Below, piece by piece: positions 52,033-59,328 of a stretch of DNA of 59,328 nucleotides. The DNA comes from Acidimicrobiia bacterium. GTDB taxonomy: Bacteria > Actinomycetota > Acidimicrobiia > Acidimicrobiales > Bin134. A program made the translations under genes and the position numbers. Where the stretch lies: NCBI GenBank assembly GCA_022825005.1, contig JAJDYU010000028.1, positions 1 to 59,328 of the forward strand, read 5' to 3'. How positions within the stretch are numbered: position 1 is the stretch's first letter; each line of letters opens with the position of its first letter. The notes beneath the pieces are model-generated. The model had not been told where the DNA came from. It was given only the letters and a program-made list of their open reading frames with translations, and did not search any database.

Positions 52033-53037
52033 ATGCCGCTCAGCACTTCCGACGAATACCTCCATTCCCCGCCGCCGGGTTCTGATGCCCTGTGGAGCGA
52101 CAACTTCTGGTTCTCGGTGTGCGACCGGGACGCCGACGTGTACGGCATCAACCACATCCACGCCAGCCTGTCCCACGGGTATCTGCGGGCCAGCGCGTAC
52201 TACGTCATCGACGGTGTCCCGGTGCAATGGGCTTCTCGTCAACCTCTTACCGATGAACTGGAGTTCTCCGTGCTGGGCGACGGGCGGGTGTCCTACTCCG
52301 TGGAGGAGCCCTTCTCGCGTTATCGCTGGGAGCTTGATGCTCCCCGCTTTGGTTTCGATTTGGTGTTCGAAGACCGCTTTGGCGTGTTCGACTACAACGA
52401 CTGCTTCGGGGGGAACCCCCTGGGGGCTTACGAGGGTTATGGCGGGCACTACGAGCAGGCACTGGTGTGCCGGGGCGAGTTCGAGTCTCGGGGCGGGCCT
52501 CGGGCGGGGGAGCGGCGGGCTATTGACTGCTGGTCGCATCGGGATCACTCCTGGACGCATCGGTTCGAGCGGCCCGGGCCCTGGGATGTGCGCCATCGTC
52601 GTACCCAGGCCGAGTCGTGGGGGCATTTCTGGCCGTCGGTGCAGCTTTCCGATCGGCATCTGAACGCCTTTGGGTGGATGAGTCCCACCCAGCCGCTGCC
52701 CGGTGACACCCCTTCGGTGGGCGGGTGGATCGGCGACGGCGACGGCACCCGTGCGCTGCGGGCGGCCACGTGTGTGCCCCGGCTGGAGGAGGACCAGCGC
52801 ACCGCCATGGCCTTCGATATGACCTTCGAGACCACTGATGGCGAATTGCTCACCGTGCGCACCGGCCGCAAGCACGCCCACACCCGCAATGGGCTCATGA
52901 GGGATGAGAACGACGCTGAGGTTCGCCTGGACTGCCACGAACCGTTCTTCGACTTTGAGGTGCTGGAGACCGGCGAGCGGGGCTACGGGGTGGTGGAGTA
53001 TTCGATCCACCCGCCCTGGCCGCGGTATCGGTACTGA
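52033..53037 (+). CDS. lipocalin-like CrtC/AttH-type protein of unknown function
   Basis: This 334-aa beta-rich protein (ATG 52033; TTG 52021 possible) has many Trp, His and Tyr residues in alternating patterns: SDNFWFSVCDRDADVYG, WELDAPRFGFDLVFEDRF, then CWSHRDHSWTHRFERPG and WGHFWPSVQLSDRHLNAF. The overall pattern resembles hydroxyneurosporene synthase/AttH-type double lipocalins that act on or carry hydrophobic compounds; this is an inference from composition and layout, not a firm family call. It is divergent from the CYP7/8-like P450 and followed by an F420/LLM oxidoreductase, so a common terpenoid- or steroid-like substrate is plausible. Confidence 0.7.
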   Translation: MPLSTSDEYLHSPPPGSDALWSDNFWFSVCDRDADVYGINHIHASLSHGYLRASAYYVIDGVPVQWASRQPLTDELEFSVLGDGRVSYSVEEPFSRYRWELDAPRFGFDLVFEDRFGVFDYNDCFGGNPLGAYEGYGGHYEQALVCRGEFESRGGPRAGERRAIDCWSHRDHSWTHRFERPGPWDVRHRRTQAESWGHFWPSVQLSDRHLNAFGWMSPTQPLPGDTPSVGGWIGDGDGTRALRAATCVPRLEEDQRTAMAFDMTFETTDGELLTVRTGRKHAHTRNGLMRDENDAEVRLDCHEPFFDFEVLETGERGYGVVEYSIHPPWPRYRY

Positions 53038-53079
53038 GCGAGCCATGGATGCGGTCTTGAACGGATCGGCAGCAAGCCA

Positions 53080-53973
53080 ATGAGATGGGGCATCCACCTG
53101 CCCCAGCTCGGGCGGGCTGCCTCGCTGGATCTCCTGGTGGAGATTGCCCAGCAGGCTGAGGCCGCCGGCTTCGACGATGTGTGGACCGCTGACCATGTGG
53201 CCGTGCCGGTGGACTTGGAGGGGATGCCGTCGTTCTTTCCCGAGCCGGTGCCGTTGCTGTCGGCCGTGGCGGCCCACACTCAGCGGGTGGGTCTGGGCAC
53301 GTCGGTGCTGATTCCCGCCTATCGGAATCCCATGCAGTTCGCCAAGCAATGGGCCACCCTCGACTGGCTGGCCCCGGGTCGCACCATCCTCGGGGTGGGG
53401 GCCGGGTGGCTGGAGCCCGAGTTCGAGGCCTGCGGCGTGCCCATGGTGCATCGGGCTCAGCGCTTGGACGATTACATCGCCGGTTGGCGGGCCGCCTGGT
53501 CGGGGGCCACTGAGTTCCAGAGCGAGTTCTTCAGCTTCACCGGTGTGAGAATCAACCCCCAGCCCGCGGCGCCGATCCCCATTTGGATCGGCGGATCATC
53601 CCCCGGGGCCCTCCGCCGAGCCGCAAGGTGTGAAGGCTGGATGGGCACCTGGGCCCCACCCGCAGTCTTCGCCGAACGCCTGGAGGTGCTGCGAGCCGAA
53701 CAGAGCCGATTAGGTCGCGCTCCCGAAGACACCACAATCTCCATCCACATGGAGCTAAGACTCGGCAACCCGCTCGACAGCGCCGGCCGCTGGTCAGTAG
53801 TAGGCGACGGCTACGGCGACCGAGAAATGGTCATCGGCGATATCGACCACGTAGCCGAAACCCTGACCCCCTACCTAGAAGCCGGCCTAGAGCACGTCCT
53901 CCTAGTCCCCCTAGCCCTCTCCCCCCAAGACTGGCGCCACCACGTCGACGCCCTCGCCAGCTTGATGGGCTAG
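53080..53973 (+). CDS. LLM-class (F420-dependent type) oxidoreductase
   Basis: This 297-aa TIM-barrel flavin/F420 enzyme of the luciferase-like superfamily begins at ATG 53080 (RWGIHLPQLGRAASLDLLVE). Other marks are AEAAGFDDVWTADHVAVP, RVGLGTSVLIPAYRNPMQFA, LGVGAGWLEPEF and PIPIWIGGSSPGALRRAARC. Actinobacterial members with this pattern normally use F420. From about 53640 the coding strand changes from G-rich to C-rich with CTA/TAG-like codons (CTA Leu, GTA Val), while the protein stays in family. The gene follows the lipocalin-like protein by 42 bp. Substrate unknown. Confidence 0.9.
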   Translation: MRWGIHLPQLGRAASLDLLVEIAQQAEAAGFDDVWTADHVAVPVDLEGMPSFFPEPVPLLSAVAAHTQRVGLGTSVLIPAYRNPMQFAKQWATLDWLAPGRTILGVGAGWLEPEFEACGVPMVHRAQRLDDYIAGWRAAWSGATEFQSEFFSFTGVRINPQPAAPIPIWIGGSSPGALRRAARCEGWMGTWAPPAVFAERLEVLRAEQSRLGRAPEDTTISIHMELRLGNPLDSAGRWSVVGDGYGDREMVIGDIDHVAETLTPYLEAGLEHVLLVPLALSPQDWRHHVDALASLMG

Positions 53974-53998
53974 GAAGTGAGTCAGGGAGTCGATCGCC

Positions 53999-54814
53999 CT
54001 AGCTCACGAGGCTTGGCACAGTGGCCCAGCCGGATTGTTCGGGGGGAGGGATGGTGTGGTGGGGGGTGGCGGCTTGGCTGGCGTGGCTGTTGGCGATGGC
54101 GATGCTGATGGAGGCGGCTTCTAGCAGTTCGAGGTCGTTTACGCCGTCGCCGATGGCGGCGAAGTCGACGTCATGTCCTTGCCATCGGCAGAAGGCCTCT
54201 ACTCCGGAGACTTTGGATATTCCGGGAGGTGACACTGTAAGGCGGCTTCCTCCGTAGAGGGGGTCGGGTTCGTCGACTCGGGCGATTCCCAGCGACTTTG
54301 AATGGACCTCCTTGGCCGCCAGATGGGCGAGGTCTGAGGTCATGCCGGTCAACACCAGCTCCAGCACATCGGCCTCGACGTCGGCGGGGCTGAGGGCGTG
54401 GTTGACGTCTTCTTCGAGGAACTCCAGATGGGTGGGTTCACTGGTTGGGTTCTCGGGCAGCACCACGTCCCCGCCGGGCTCGCCCCGGTCGTCTATGTAT
54501 AGACAGGGGCGGATGCCGTGGGTGTCGAGGGTGGCCAGCAGCTCCCAAAGGGCAGTGGGGTCGAATGCGATGCGGTGGAAGCGCTCCTTGGTGGCGAAGT
54601 CCATTCCGATCGATCCGTCGAGAGCGACGGCGGGCAAGAGGAGACCGTTCATATCGAACAGTCGGGCGATGTTCCGCAGTCGGCGACCGGTGGCCGCCAG
54701 TACGACATGGCCGGCGGCCTCCAGCTTGGCAAGCGCTTCCAAGTGGGCTGCCGGCGCAACGCAGTCCAAGCCCCAGAACGTTCGATCTAGATCGGTCACA
54801 ACCAGCTTGGGCAT
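53999..54814 (-). CDS. HAD-superfamily hydrolase (Cof type)
   Basis: This 271-aa phosphatase-like protein has motif I VVTDLDRTFWG (Asp nucleophile and Asp acid), motif II LAATGRRLRN, Lys in PGISKVSGVEAF and motif IV FAAIGDGVNDLELLEAA. It belongs to the Cof/type IIB group acting on sugar phosphates. The start is ATG 54814 with GAAAGGAAG upstream. Coding strand becomes C-rich towards its 3' end, like its convergent neighbour. It lies 26 bp downstream of the MscS gene, so they may share a transcript. Confidence 0.92.
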   Translation of the reverse strand: MPKLVVTDLDRTFWGLDCVAPAAHLEALAKLEAAGHVVLAATGRRLRNIARLFDMNGLLLPAVALDGSIGMDFATKERFHRIAFDPTALWELLATLDTHGIRPCLYIDDRGEPGGDVVLPENPTSEPTHLEFLEEDVNHALSPADVEADVLELVLTGMTSDLAHLAAKEVHSKSLGIARVDEPDPLYGGSRLTVSPPGISKVSGVEAFCRWQGHDVDFAAIGDGVNDLELLEAASISIAIANSHASQAATPHHTIPPPEQSGWATVPSLVS

Positions 54815-54840
54815 CGCTTCCTTTCAAGCAGCTGGCCGGG

Positions 54841-55830
54841 CTAGTCGCCGGGGTTGAAACGGCGCAGGATGCCGGAGCGGACCCGCCACCGGGAGAGCTG
54901 GCGAACCAGGGCGGGCGGCATGTTCGACTGGGTGCCGGGTGCCGCACCCGCCGAGATAATGCCGGCGCGGCCTTGGTAGGGCTGGTCGTCTTCGTCGTGG
55001 CCCGACCACACCACTACCTGTGGGAAGGCGATGGTTATGCCCGCGGCGGCGAAGCTCTGGTGCACCGACAGGATCACGTCGTGGCGGGTGGCCAACTCGG
55101 TCGGTACATCGCTCTTGTGCCAGTAGTAAAGCGTGAAGTCGATGCTGGAAGATCCGAAGCGGGTGAGCAGCGCCTGTGAGGGCGGCTCAGCGCTCACCCG
55201 CTCTACTTGCTCGAGCGCCTCGGTCAAGCACTGCGTGGCTGCTTGAAGGTTGGTGTCGTAGGCCACGCCTACTTCCAACTCGCTGCGTCGCAACGACTCG
55301 TTGGTGAGGTTGATGATGGGCCCGGCGGCCACCTCGCTGTTGGGAACCCGCACCGCAGATCCATCGAGGCCGCGCAGCACGGTGGTACGGGAGTCGATGT
55401 CGGTGGCGACGCCCAGGTGGTCGCCCAGCAGCACCGTGTCGCCCACTCGGAAGGGCCGGCGAGCCTGAAGGATCAACCCGGAAAAGAAGTTCTCCACCAG
55501 CTTCTGCAAGGCCAGCGCCAGGACCAGGCCGCCCAGCCCGATGGCGCCGATCAGCGGTCCCACCTGCACCCCGAGGCTGGTGAGCGCGTAGAACAGCCCG
55601 ATCAGGAAAAGGAGGTAGCCGACCAGCCTGGCGGTCACGATCGCCGCAAAGCCCGACCCCACCACGTGGATCAGCACCCTCCGCACCAGTCGGGCAACCA
55701 GCACAGCCACCACAATCGTGGCCGCCACGATGATCCCGGCCTGTATCCAGTCGGACACGGTCAGGGCTTCGTCGATGATGGAGTCATCAGACGACTGCGC
55801 CAGCAGGTCGGCTGCGGCCAGGGCTGTCAT
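54841..55830 (-). CDS. mechanosensitive ion channel (MscS family)
   Basis: This 329-aa membrane channel protects cells against hypo-osmotic shock. The N-terminal helices (about residues 27-50 and 62-84) precede the pore helix GPLIGAIGLGGLVLALALQK, then NFFSGLILQARRPFRVGD and the beta domain (VLRGLDGSAVRVPNSEVAAG, PIINLTNES). The cytoplasmic C-terminal domain ends with a basic tail (SRWRVRSGILRRFNPGD). The start is ATG 55830. It is downstream of the unknown tandem-repeat gene with 52 bp between. Confidence 0.93.
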   Translation of the reverse strand: MTALAAADLLAQSSDDSIIDEALTVSDWIQAGIIVAATIVVAVLVARLVRRVLIHVVGSGFAAIVTARLVGYLLFLIGLFYALTSLGVQVGPLIGAIGLGGLVLALALQKLVENFFSGLILQARRPFRVGDTVLLGDHLGVATDIDSRTTVLRGLDGSAVRVPNSEVAAGPIINLTNESLRRSELEVGVAYDTNLQAATQCLTEALEQVERVSAEPPSQALLTRFGSSSIDFTLYYWHKSDVPTELATRHDVILSVHQSFAAAGITIAFPQVVVWSGHDEDDQPYQGRAGIISAGAAPGTQSNMPPALVRQLSRWRVRSGILRRFNPGD

Positions 55831-55882
55831 CGGAGCACTGTTTTGATGTCGGCGGTCACGGTTTCGTCATGCTAGCGATGCA

Positions 55883-56728
55883 CTACCGATGCAGCAGCAG
55901 GCTGGCGGCTTGGGGGCAGGGCATGCCGATCTCGACGCCAGCGCCGGCGGCAAGGGAGTTGGCGGCCGAGATGATGCCGTCGTGGTAGTGGGACAGCCCG
56001 CTGCCCATGCGGGCTCGGCGGGCGTCCACGGTGGCGCCGGCCAAGCCGTCGGCCTCCACGATGTAGAGCCCGGCCATGCCCGAGTCGTCCATGCCCCGCC
56101 CGCCGTCAGAGCATATGAACCCGAACGGTCGGCAGCGGCGCAGGTAGGGCACCGCCGAGCGGCCGGTGTGGCCCGCGGTGACCAGCACGTTGCGGTCGGT
56201 GTCCTCGGCAGTTCCGAAGGCGATGGAGTCGGCGGCCACCACACAGCGCCCGTCGGGTGCAGTCTCCATCACGGTGCGGTTGGTGATCTCCGACGCGGCC
56301 GCGCCCGCCACCGGGTCGTTGGCCAACAAGGCCGCGGCCGCGTCCCGCACCGCCATGCCCGTGCTCACCCCGCAGTCCAGGGCCAGTTGGTTGACGAAGC
56401 TGACCACCCCGTGCTCATACAGATGTACGCCGTCGCCCAAATGGGCGGTCATCACATCGGCCACCGCAGCAGGAATGCCCAGCGCCTCCAGGTACCACAG
56501 CCCGGCGATGGCGGAGCCCTCCGGCCCCACTCCGCAGTCCATGCCGATGGCCGCCCGGGGCCGGTGCTCGGCGATGAACCGGGCGGGCAGCACCCCGCAA
56601 TACGACGAGTTGACGCACACGTCCCGATCCCGGTTGGTCTCGTCCACGTCATAGGCCGAGTCCATGCACATCACCCGGCCGCGCCCCGAGGCCAGCACCT
56701 CGGTCTGCTTGTCTGCGCTCTGGCTCAT
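55883..56728 (-). CDS. unrecognised protein made of two tandem repeats
   Basis: I do not recognise this 281-aa protein. Its two halves (about residues 17-135 and 160-279) repeat each other. Residues 75-125 (from AGLWYLEALGIPAAV to CGVSTGM) align without gaps to residues 219-269 (from AGLYIVEADGLAGATV to AGVEIGM), with 21 of 51 identical. Shared pattern: AGL-[WY]-x-x-EA-x-G, G-x-G-x-x-x-Y-x-x-G-x-x-S-x-x-N-x-LA. Polar clusters DSAYDVDE, CVNSSYCG, GMDCGVGPEG in half one and ADSIAF, TAGHTG, CSDGGRGMDD in half two could form two active or ligand sites. There is no signal peptide or membrane helix. It is the third gene of the minus-strand operon crotonase-acyl-CoA ligase-this gene, so a role in CoA-thioester or acid metabolism is likely. 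Confidence 0.8.
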   Translation of the reverse strand: MSQSADKQTEVLASGRGRVMCMDSAYDVDETNRDRDVCVNSSYCGVLPARFIAEHRPRAAIGMDCGVGPEGSAIAGLWYLEALGIPAAVADVMTAHLGDGVHLYEHGVVSFVNQLALDCGVSTGMAVRDAAAALLANDPVAGAAASEITNRTVMETAPDGRCVVAADSIAFGTAEDTDRNVLVTAGHTGRSAVPYLRRCRPFGFICSDGGRGMDDSGMAGLYIVEADGLAGATVDARRARMGSGLSHYHDGIISAANSLAAGAGVEIGMPCPQAASLLLHR

Positions 56729-56780
56729 CGACGCCCTCCTGGGCTCATCGGCAACAGCCCGGTCACACCCATGCCGCCGC

Positions 56781-58451
56781 TCACCGGCGATCCTTCGGCC
56801 GGCTGATCGGCCCCCGGTCGAAGGTCTGATCGTCCACTCCCTGCTCTCGCAGCTCTATCTTGCGCACCTTCTCCGACGGCGTCTTGGGCAGCTCGGGCGT
56901 GAAGCGCACATAGCGGGGCACCGCGAAGTAGGGAAGCCGACGGTCGGCATAGGCCCAGAAATCCTCGGCGCTGAGCTCAGAGTCGGGCTCCAGCACCACC
57001 GCGGCCAGCACTTCGTCCTCCCCGGCCTCCTGATCGGCGGGCACCGCCACCACCGCCACCTCGGCAATGGCCTCATGGCCCATCAGGGCCTGCTCCACCT
57101 CGAACGAGCTGATGTTCTCCCCCCGGCGGCGGATGGCGTCTTTGAGGCGGTCCACGAAGTAGTACCAGCCCTCGGCGTCCCGGCGGAGCCCGTCGCCGGT
57201 GTGGAACCACAGATTCCTGAAGGCCTCCCAGGTCTGCTCGGCCATGCCGTAGTAGCCCATGCACGTGGTCCACGGAATCCGGGAGCGCACCACCAACTCG
57301 CCCACCTCGCCTACCGCCACCTCCTCGTCGGTGTCGGGGTGGACGAGTCGGATGTCGAACCAGTCCCGGTTCAAGAGCCCGGCCGCCCCCGCGGGGCGGT
57401 CCTCTCCGTAGGGCGTGAGGATCGGCATGCACGTCTCGGTCAGGCCGAACACCTCCACAAACGCCTCGATGCCGAACCGGGCCTTGAACTCCTCCAGCAC
57501 GCTCGACATGGTGGGGGCGGCGAACACGCACCGGAGCTCGTTGTCGGCATCTGCCGCGGTGGGGGGCTGCTGCCAGACGAAGTCCATCATCACACCGACG
57601 AAGTTGGTCACGGTGGCTCCGCACTCTTGCACCTGCTCAAGCCACTGGCTGGCCGAGAACCGCTCTTGGAGCACGTAGCGGGCCCCGGCCACCAGCGCCG
57701 GATAGGCGGCCAGGAAGTTCGAGTTGCCGTGGAACAGCGGCCCGCACGACATGTAGGTGTCGGCATCGGTCAGCCGGGTGAGCGACACGCACTCGTCGGC
57801 GAACAAGTGCATGTGGGCGTGGGGCATCATCACCCCCTTGGACAGTCCGGTGGTGCCCGACGTGAAGAAAACCGACCCCAGGTCCCGGTACGACACCTTG
57901 GGCAGGGTCTGGTCTGCGCTGTCATCGCTCAGCAAAGTGTCCCAATTGCGCCACCGAAGTCCGGCCTCGTCTAGCACTCGCCCCCCCTTGGCGATCTCGC
58001 CGGCGTCGCCCAGCAGGTAGAAGCAGCCGATGGTGCTTGTCGCCTCGGGCAGTTCGGTGAACCGGTCGGCGTAGTCGGCGTGGATCACCGCGGCCGACGG
58101 CGACACCGTGGCGGTCTGGTGCTCGAGGAATGATCCGCGGTAGGCAGTGTTGATCGGCACCTCGGCCATCCCGGCCAGTGCCGATCCCAACCAGCTCCAG
58201 ATGTAGGCCGCCGAGTTGGGCGCCATTATCAACAGTCGGTCGCCGGGAGCGGCCCCGCCGGCCAGCAGCCCCCGTCCCACCCGCTGGGCGATGTCGTAGC
58301 TCTGGGCGTAGGTGAACCGCTCACCGGTCCAGCCCACCTCCAGGTAGGTCTCTTCGCCATGGGTGCGGGCCCGCTCGGCTAGCACCGCCGGTGCGCTCCA
58401 CAGCGCCTTGTCTTCAAAAGTGGGCCGGTACTGGTCGTAGTAGCGGGTCAT
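56781..58451 (-). CDS. acyl-CoA synthetase (CaiC-like ANL ligase)
   Basis: This 556-aa ANL ligase starts at ATG 58451 (TRYYDQYRPTFEDKALWSAP). Motifs are FFTSGTTGLSKGVMMPHAH (P-loop), CGPLFHGNSNFLAAYPAL, FVEVFGLTETCMPILTPYGE and WFHTGDGLRRDAEGWYYFVD, then RGENISSFEVEQ and a C-terminal Lys in PKTPSEKVRKIEL. The layout is like crotonobetaine/carnitine-CoA ligase and other small-acid ligases. It lies 31 bp after the crotonase and 52 bp before the tandem-repeat gene. The earlier longer reading is not protein-like. Confidence 0.93.
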   Translation of the reverse strand: MTRYYDQYRPTFEDKALWSAPAVLAERARTHGEETYLEVGWTGERFTYAQSYDIAQRVGRGLLAGGAAPGDRLLIMAPNSAAYIWSWLGSALAGMAEVPINTAYRGSFLEHQTATVSPSAAVIHADYADRFTELPEATSTIGCFYLLGDAGEIAKGGRVLDEAGLRWRNWDTLLSDDSADQTLPKVSYRDLGSVFFTSGTTGLSKGVMMPHAHMHLFADECVSLTRLTDADTYMSCGPLFHGNSNFLAAYPALVAGARYVLQERFSASQWLEQVQECGATVTNFVGVMMDFVWQQPPTAADADNELRCVFAAPTMSSVLEEFKARFGIEAFVEVFGLTETCMPILTPYGEDRPAGAAGLLNRDWFDIRLVHPDTDEEVAVGEVGELVVRSRIPWTTCMGYYGMAEQTWEAFRNLWFHTGDGLRRDAEGWYYFVDRLKDAIRRRGENISSFEVEQALMGHEAIAEVAVVAVPADQEAGEDEVLAAVVLEPDSELSAEDFWAYADRRLPYFAVPRYVRFTPELPKTPSEKVRKIELREQGVDDQTFDRGPISRPKDRR

Positions 58452-58482
58452 GGCACAGGCCTGTGGTCCGGGTAGCGCCAGC

Positions 58483-59253
58483 TCATCGGGAGGTTCTCGG
58501 GGGGAACTCCGGGCGGCGCTTCTCCATGAAGGCGGTGGCACCCTCGATCATGTCGGGCGACCCGATGGCCTGGGCCAGCATCCCCAGGCCTGAGGCCATG
58601 TTGTCCCTGAGCTGGTTCCAGTACACGTTGGAGCTGATCTTGGCCGCCTCCAGGTAGCGGGGGCTCATCTTCAGCAGCTCCTCGCACCACCGCTCGACTT
58701 CGTCTTCCAGCTCATCGTCGGGCACCACCGCGTTGATCCACCCCATCTCGCAGGCCTGCTCCGCGGTGTACTTGCGGCACAGGAAGGCCACCTCCTTGGC
58801 CCGCTTCTCCCCGATGGTCATGGCCAAAAGATTGGTGCCTCCCAGCACCGGGGCGCTGCCCACCTTGACCCCGGTCTGGCCCAGCTCGGCCGATGCAGCG
58901 GCAATGGCGAAGTCGCAAGCCACCACCAGCTCGTTGCCGCCCCCGAAGGCGGGGCCGTTCACTGCGGCGATCACCGGCATGGGGGCGTTGCGGATGGCGT
59001 CGAACAGCTCCAGTGAGCCGTAGAACATCGTCCTCAGCTCGTAGAAGTTCGCCTCGGCCAAATTGGCCAGGTAGCCCCCGGCGCAGAATGCCCGGCCTTG
59101 CCCGGTGATCACCACCACCCCGGCGTCGACGTTCTCCCGGAAGGCGGCGATGATCTCGTCGATGGTGGTGCGGTCATAGGAGTTCAACCGCTCGGGCCGG
59201 TTCAGCCGCAGCCAGACGACTCGGTCGTTTCGCTCAACGATGATGTCGCTCAC
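58483..59253 (-). CDS. enoyl-CoA hydratase/isomerase family protein (MenB/BadI-like)
   Basis: This 256-aa crotonase starts at GTG 59253 (AAAGGAC upstream). Oxyanion-hole regions are GRAFCAGGYLANLAE and VNGPAFGGGNELVVACDFAI; the C-terminal part has LCRKYTAEQACEMGWINAVV and ends FMEKRRPEFPP. The last pattern is remembered from BadI (2-ketocyclohexanecarboxyl-CoA hydrolase) and MenB, so ring opening of a cyclic beta-keto-acyl-CoA is a better guess than plain enoyl hydration. It leads the minus-strand operon with an acyl-CoA ligase. Confidence 0.92.
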   Translation of the reverse strand: MSDIIVERNDRVVWLRLNRPERLNSYDRTTIDEIIAAFRENVDAGVVVITGQGRAFCAGGYLANLAEANFYELRTMFYGSLELFDAIRNAPMPVIAAVNGPAFGGGNELVVACDFAIAAASAELGQTGVKVGSAPVLGGTNLLAMTIGEKRAKEVAFLCRKYTAEQACEMGWINAVVPDDELEDEVERWCEELLKMSPRYLEAAKISSNVYWNQLRDNMASGLGMLAQAIGSPDMIEGATAFMEKRRPEFPPRTSR

Positions 59254-59294
59254 GGTGGTGTCCTTTCCCCGTACCGCATACTGTCCAGCATCGT

Positions 59295-59328
59295 ATGGCG
59301 TTCGAGCTTGGCCCTGACATCCTGGCCA
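59295..59328 (+). CDS. possible start of a divergent gene (cut by the window end)
   Basis: ATG 59295 opens MAFELGPDILA, which looks like the N-terminus of an acyl-CoA dehydrogenase. Only 11 codons are visible and there is no clear ribosome-binding site, so this is a weak call. The 41 bp between it and the crotonase start would be a divergent promoter. Confidence 0.25.
   Translation, partial: MAFELGPDILA

Overview
The window looks like a chromosomal segment of a high-GC, GTG/TTG-start-rich actinobacterium. The nearest fit is an uncultured Acidimicrobiia-type lineage (inference). Actinobacterial signs are the dnaK-grpE-dnaJ-hspR operon with a HAIR-like operator, ergothioneine genes egtB/egtD, an EtfD-type membrane electron-transfer protein, an F420/LLM-type oxidoreductase, many acyl-CoA dehydrogenases and acyl-CoA synthetases, and purS/purQ/purL as separate genes. 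I see no rRNA, tRNA, CRISPR array, IS element or prophage.

Layout. 0-6.4 kb: the start of an MFS transporter and a lipoprotein solute-binding protein (minus strand), then a PA14-containing GH3 beta-glucosidase broken by a one-base frameshift and an overlapping type I sulfatase. 6.4-23.3 kb: a catabolic region with an amidohydrolase, a two-domain acyl-CoA dehydrogenase, a P450, two more acyl-CoA dehydrogenases flanking a 4-hydroxybutyryl-CoA-dehydratase/HpaB-fold protein, two acyl-CoA ligases (one FadD3-like), an aldo/keto reductase, an SDR, a serine hydrolase, a SnoaL-like protein, a TetR regulator and a KshA-like Rieske oxygenase. It reads as a pathway for a polycyclic or branched alicyclic acid, steroid-like in style; the substrate is not known. 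23.3-25 kb: an AT-rich stretch with two strong inverted repeats and a gene remnant, then a class II Fic protein. 25-32.8 kb: PEP carboxylase (frameshifted), an EtfD-like protein, an ammonium transporter and phosphoglycerate mutase. 32.8-36.6 kb: the heat-shock operon. 36.7-38.9 kb: egtB-egtD. 39.0-50.7 kb: ten purine genes (purA, D, E, B, C, S, Q, L, F, M), tightly coupled, interrupted by one antisense gene of unknown function in an AT-richer patch. 50.7-59.3 kb: an unusual P450, a lipocalin-like protein, an LLM oxidoreductase, a HAD hydrolase, an MscS channel, and a minus-strand operon of a crotonase, an acyl-CoA ligase and an unrecognised protein built from two tandem repeats.

How it fits together. 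The acyl-CoA dehydrogenases would pass electrons through ETF to the EtfD-like membrane protein and the quinone pool. The Rieske oxygenase, P450s and HpaB-fold protein would do oxygenation or ring chemistry before beta-oxidation-like steps. The most novel items, in my reading, are the tandem-repeat protein at 55.9-56.7 kb, the HpaB/AbfD-fold protein without cluster ligands, the nested inverted repeats before fic, the P450 with a CYP7/8-like I-helix, and a 22-codon mini-ORF bridging purA and purD by two GTGA overlaps.
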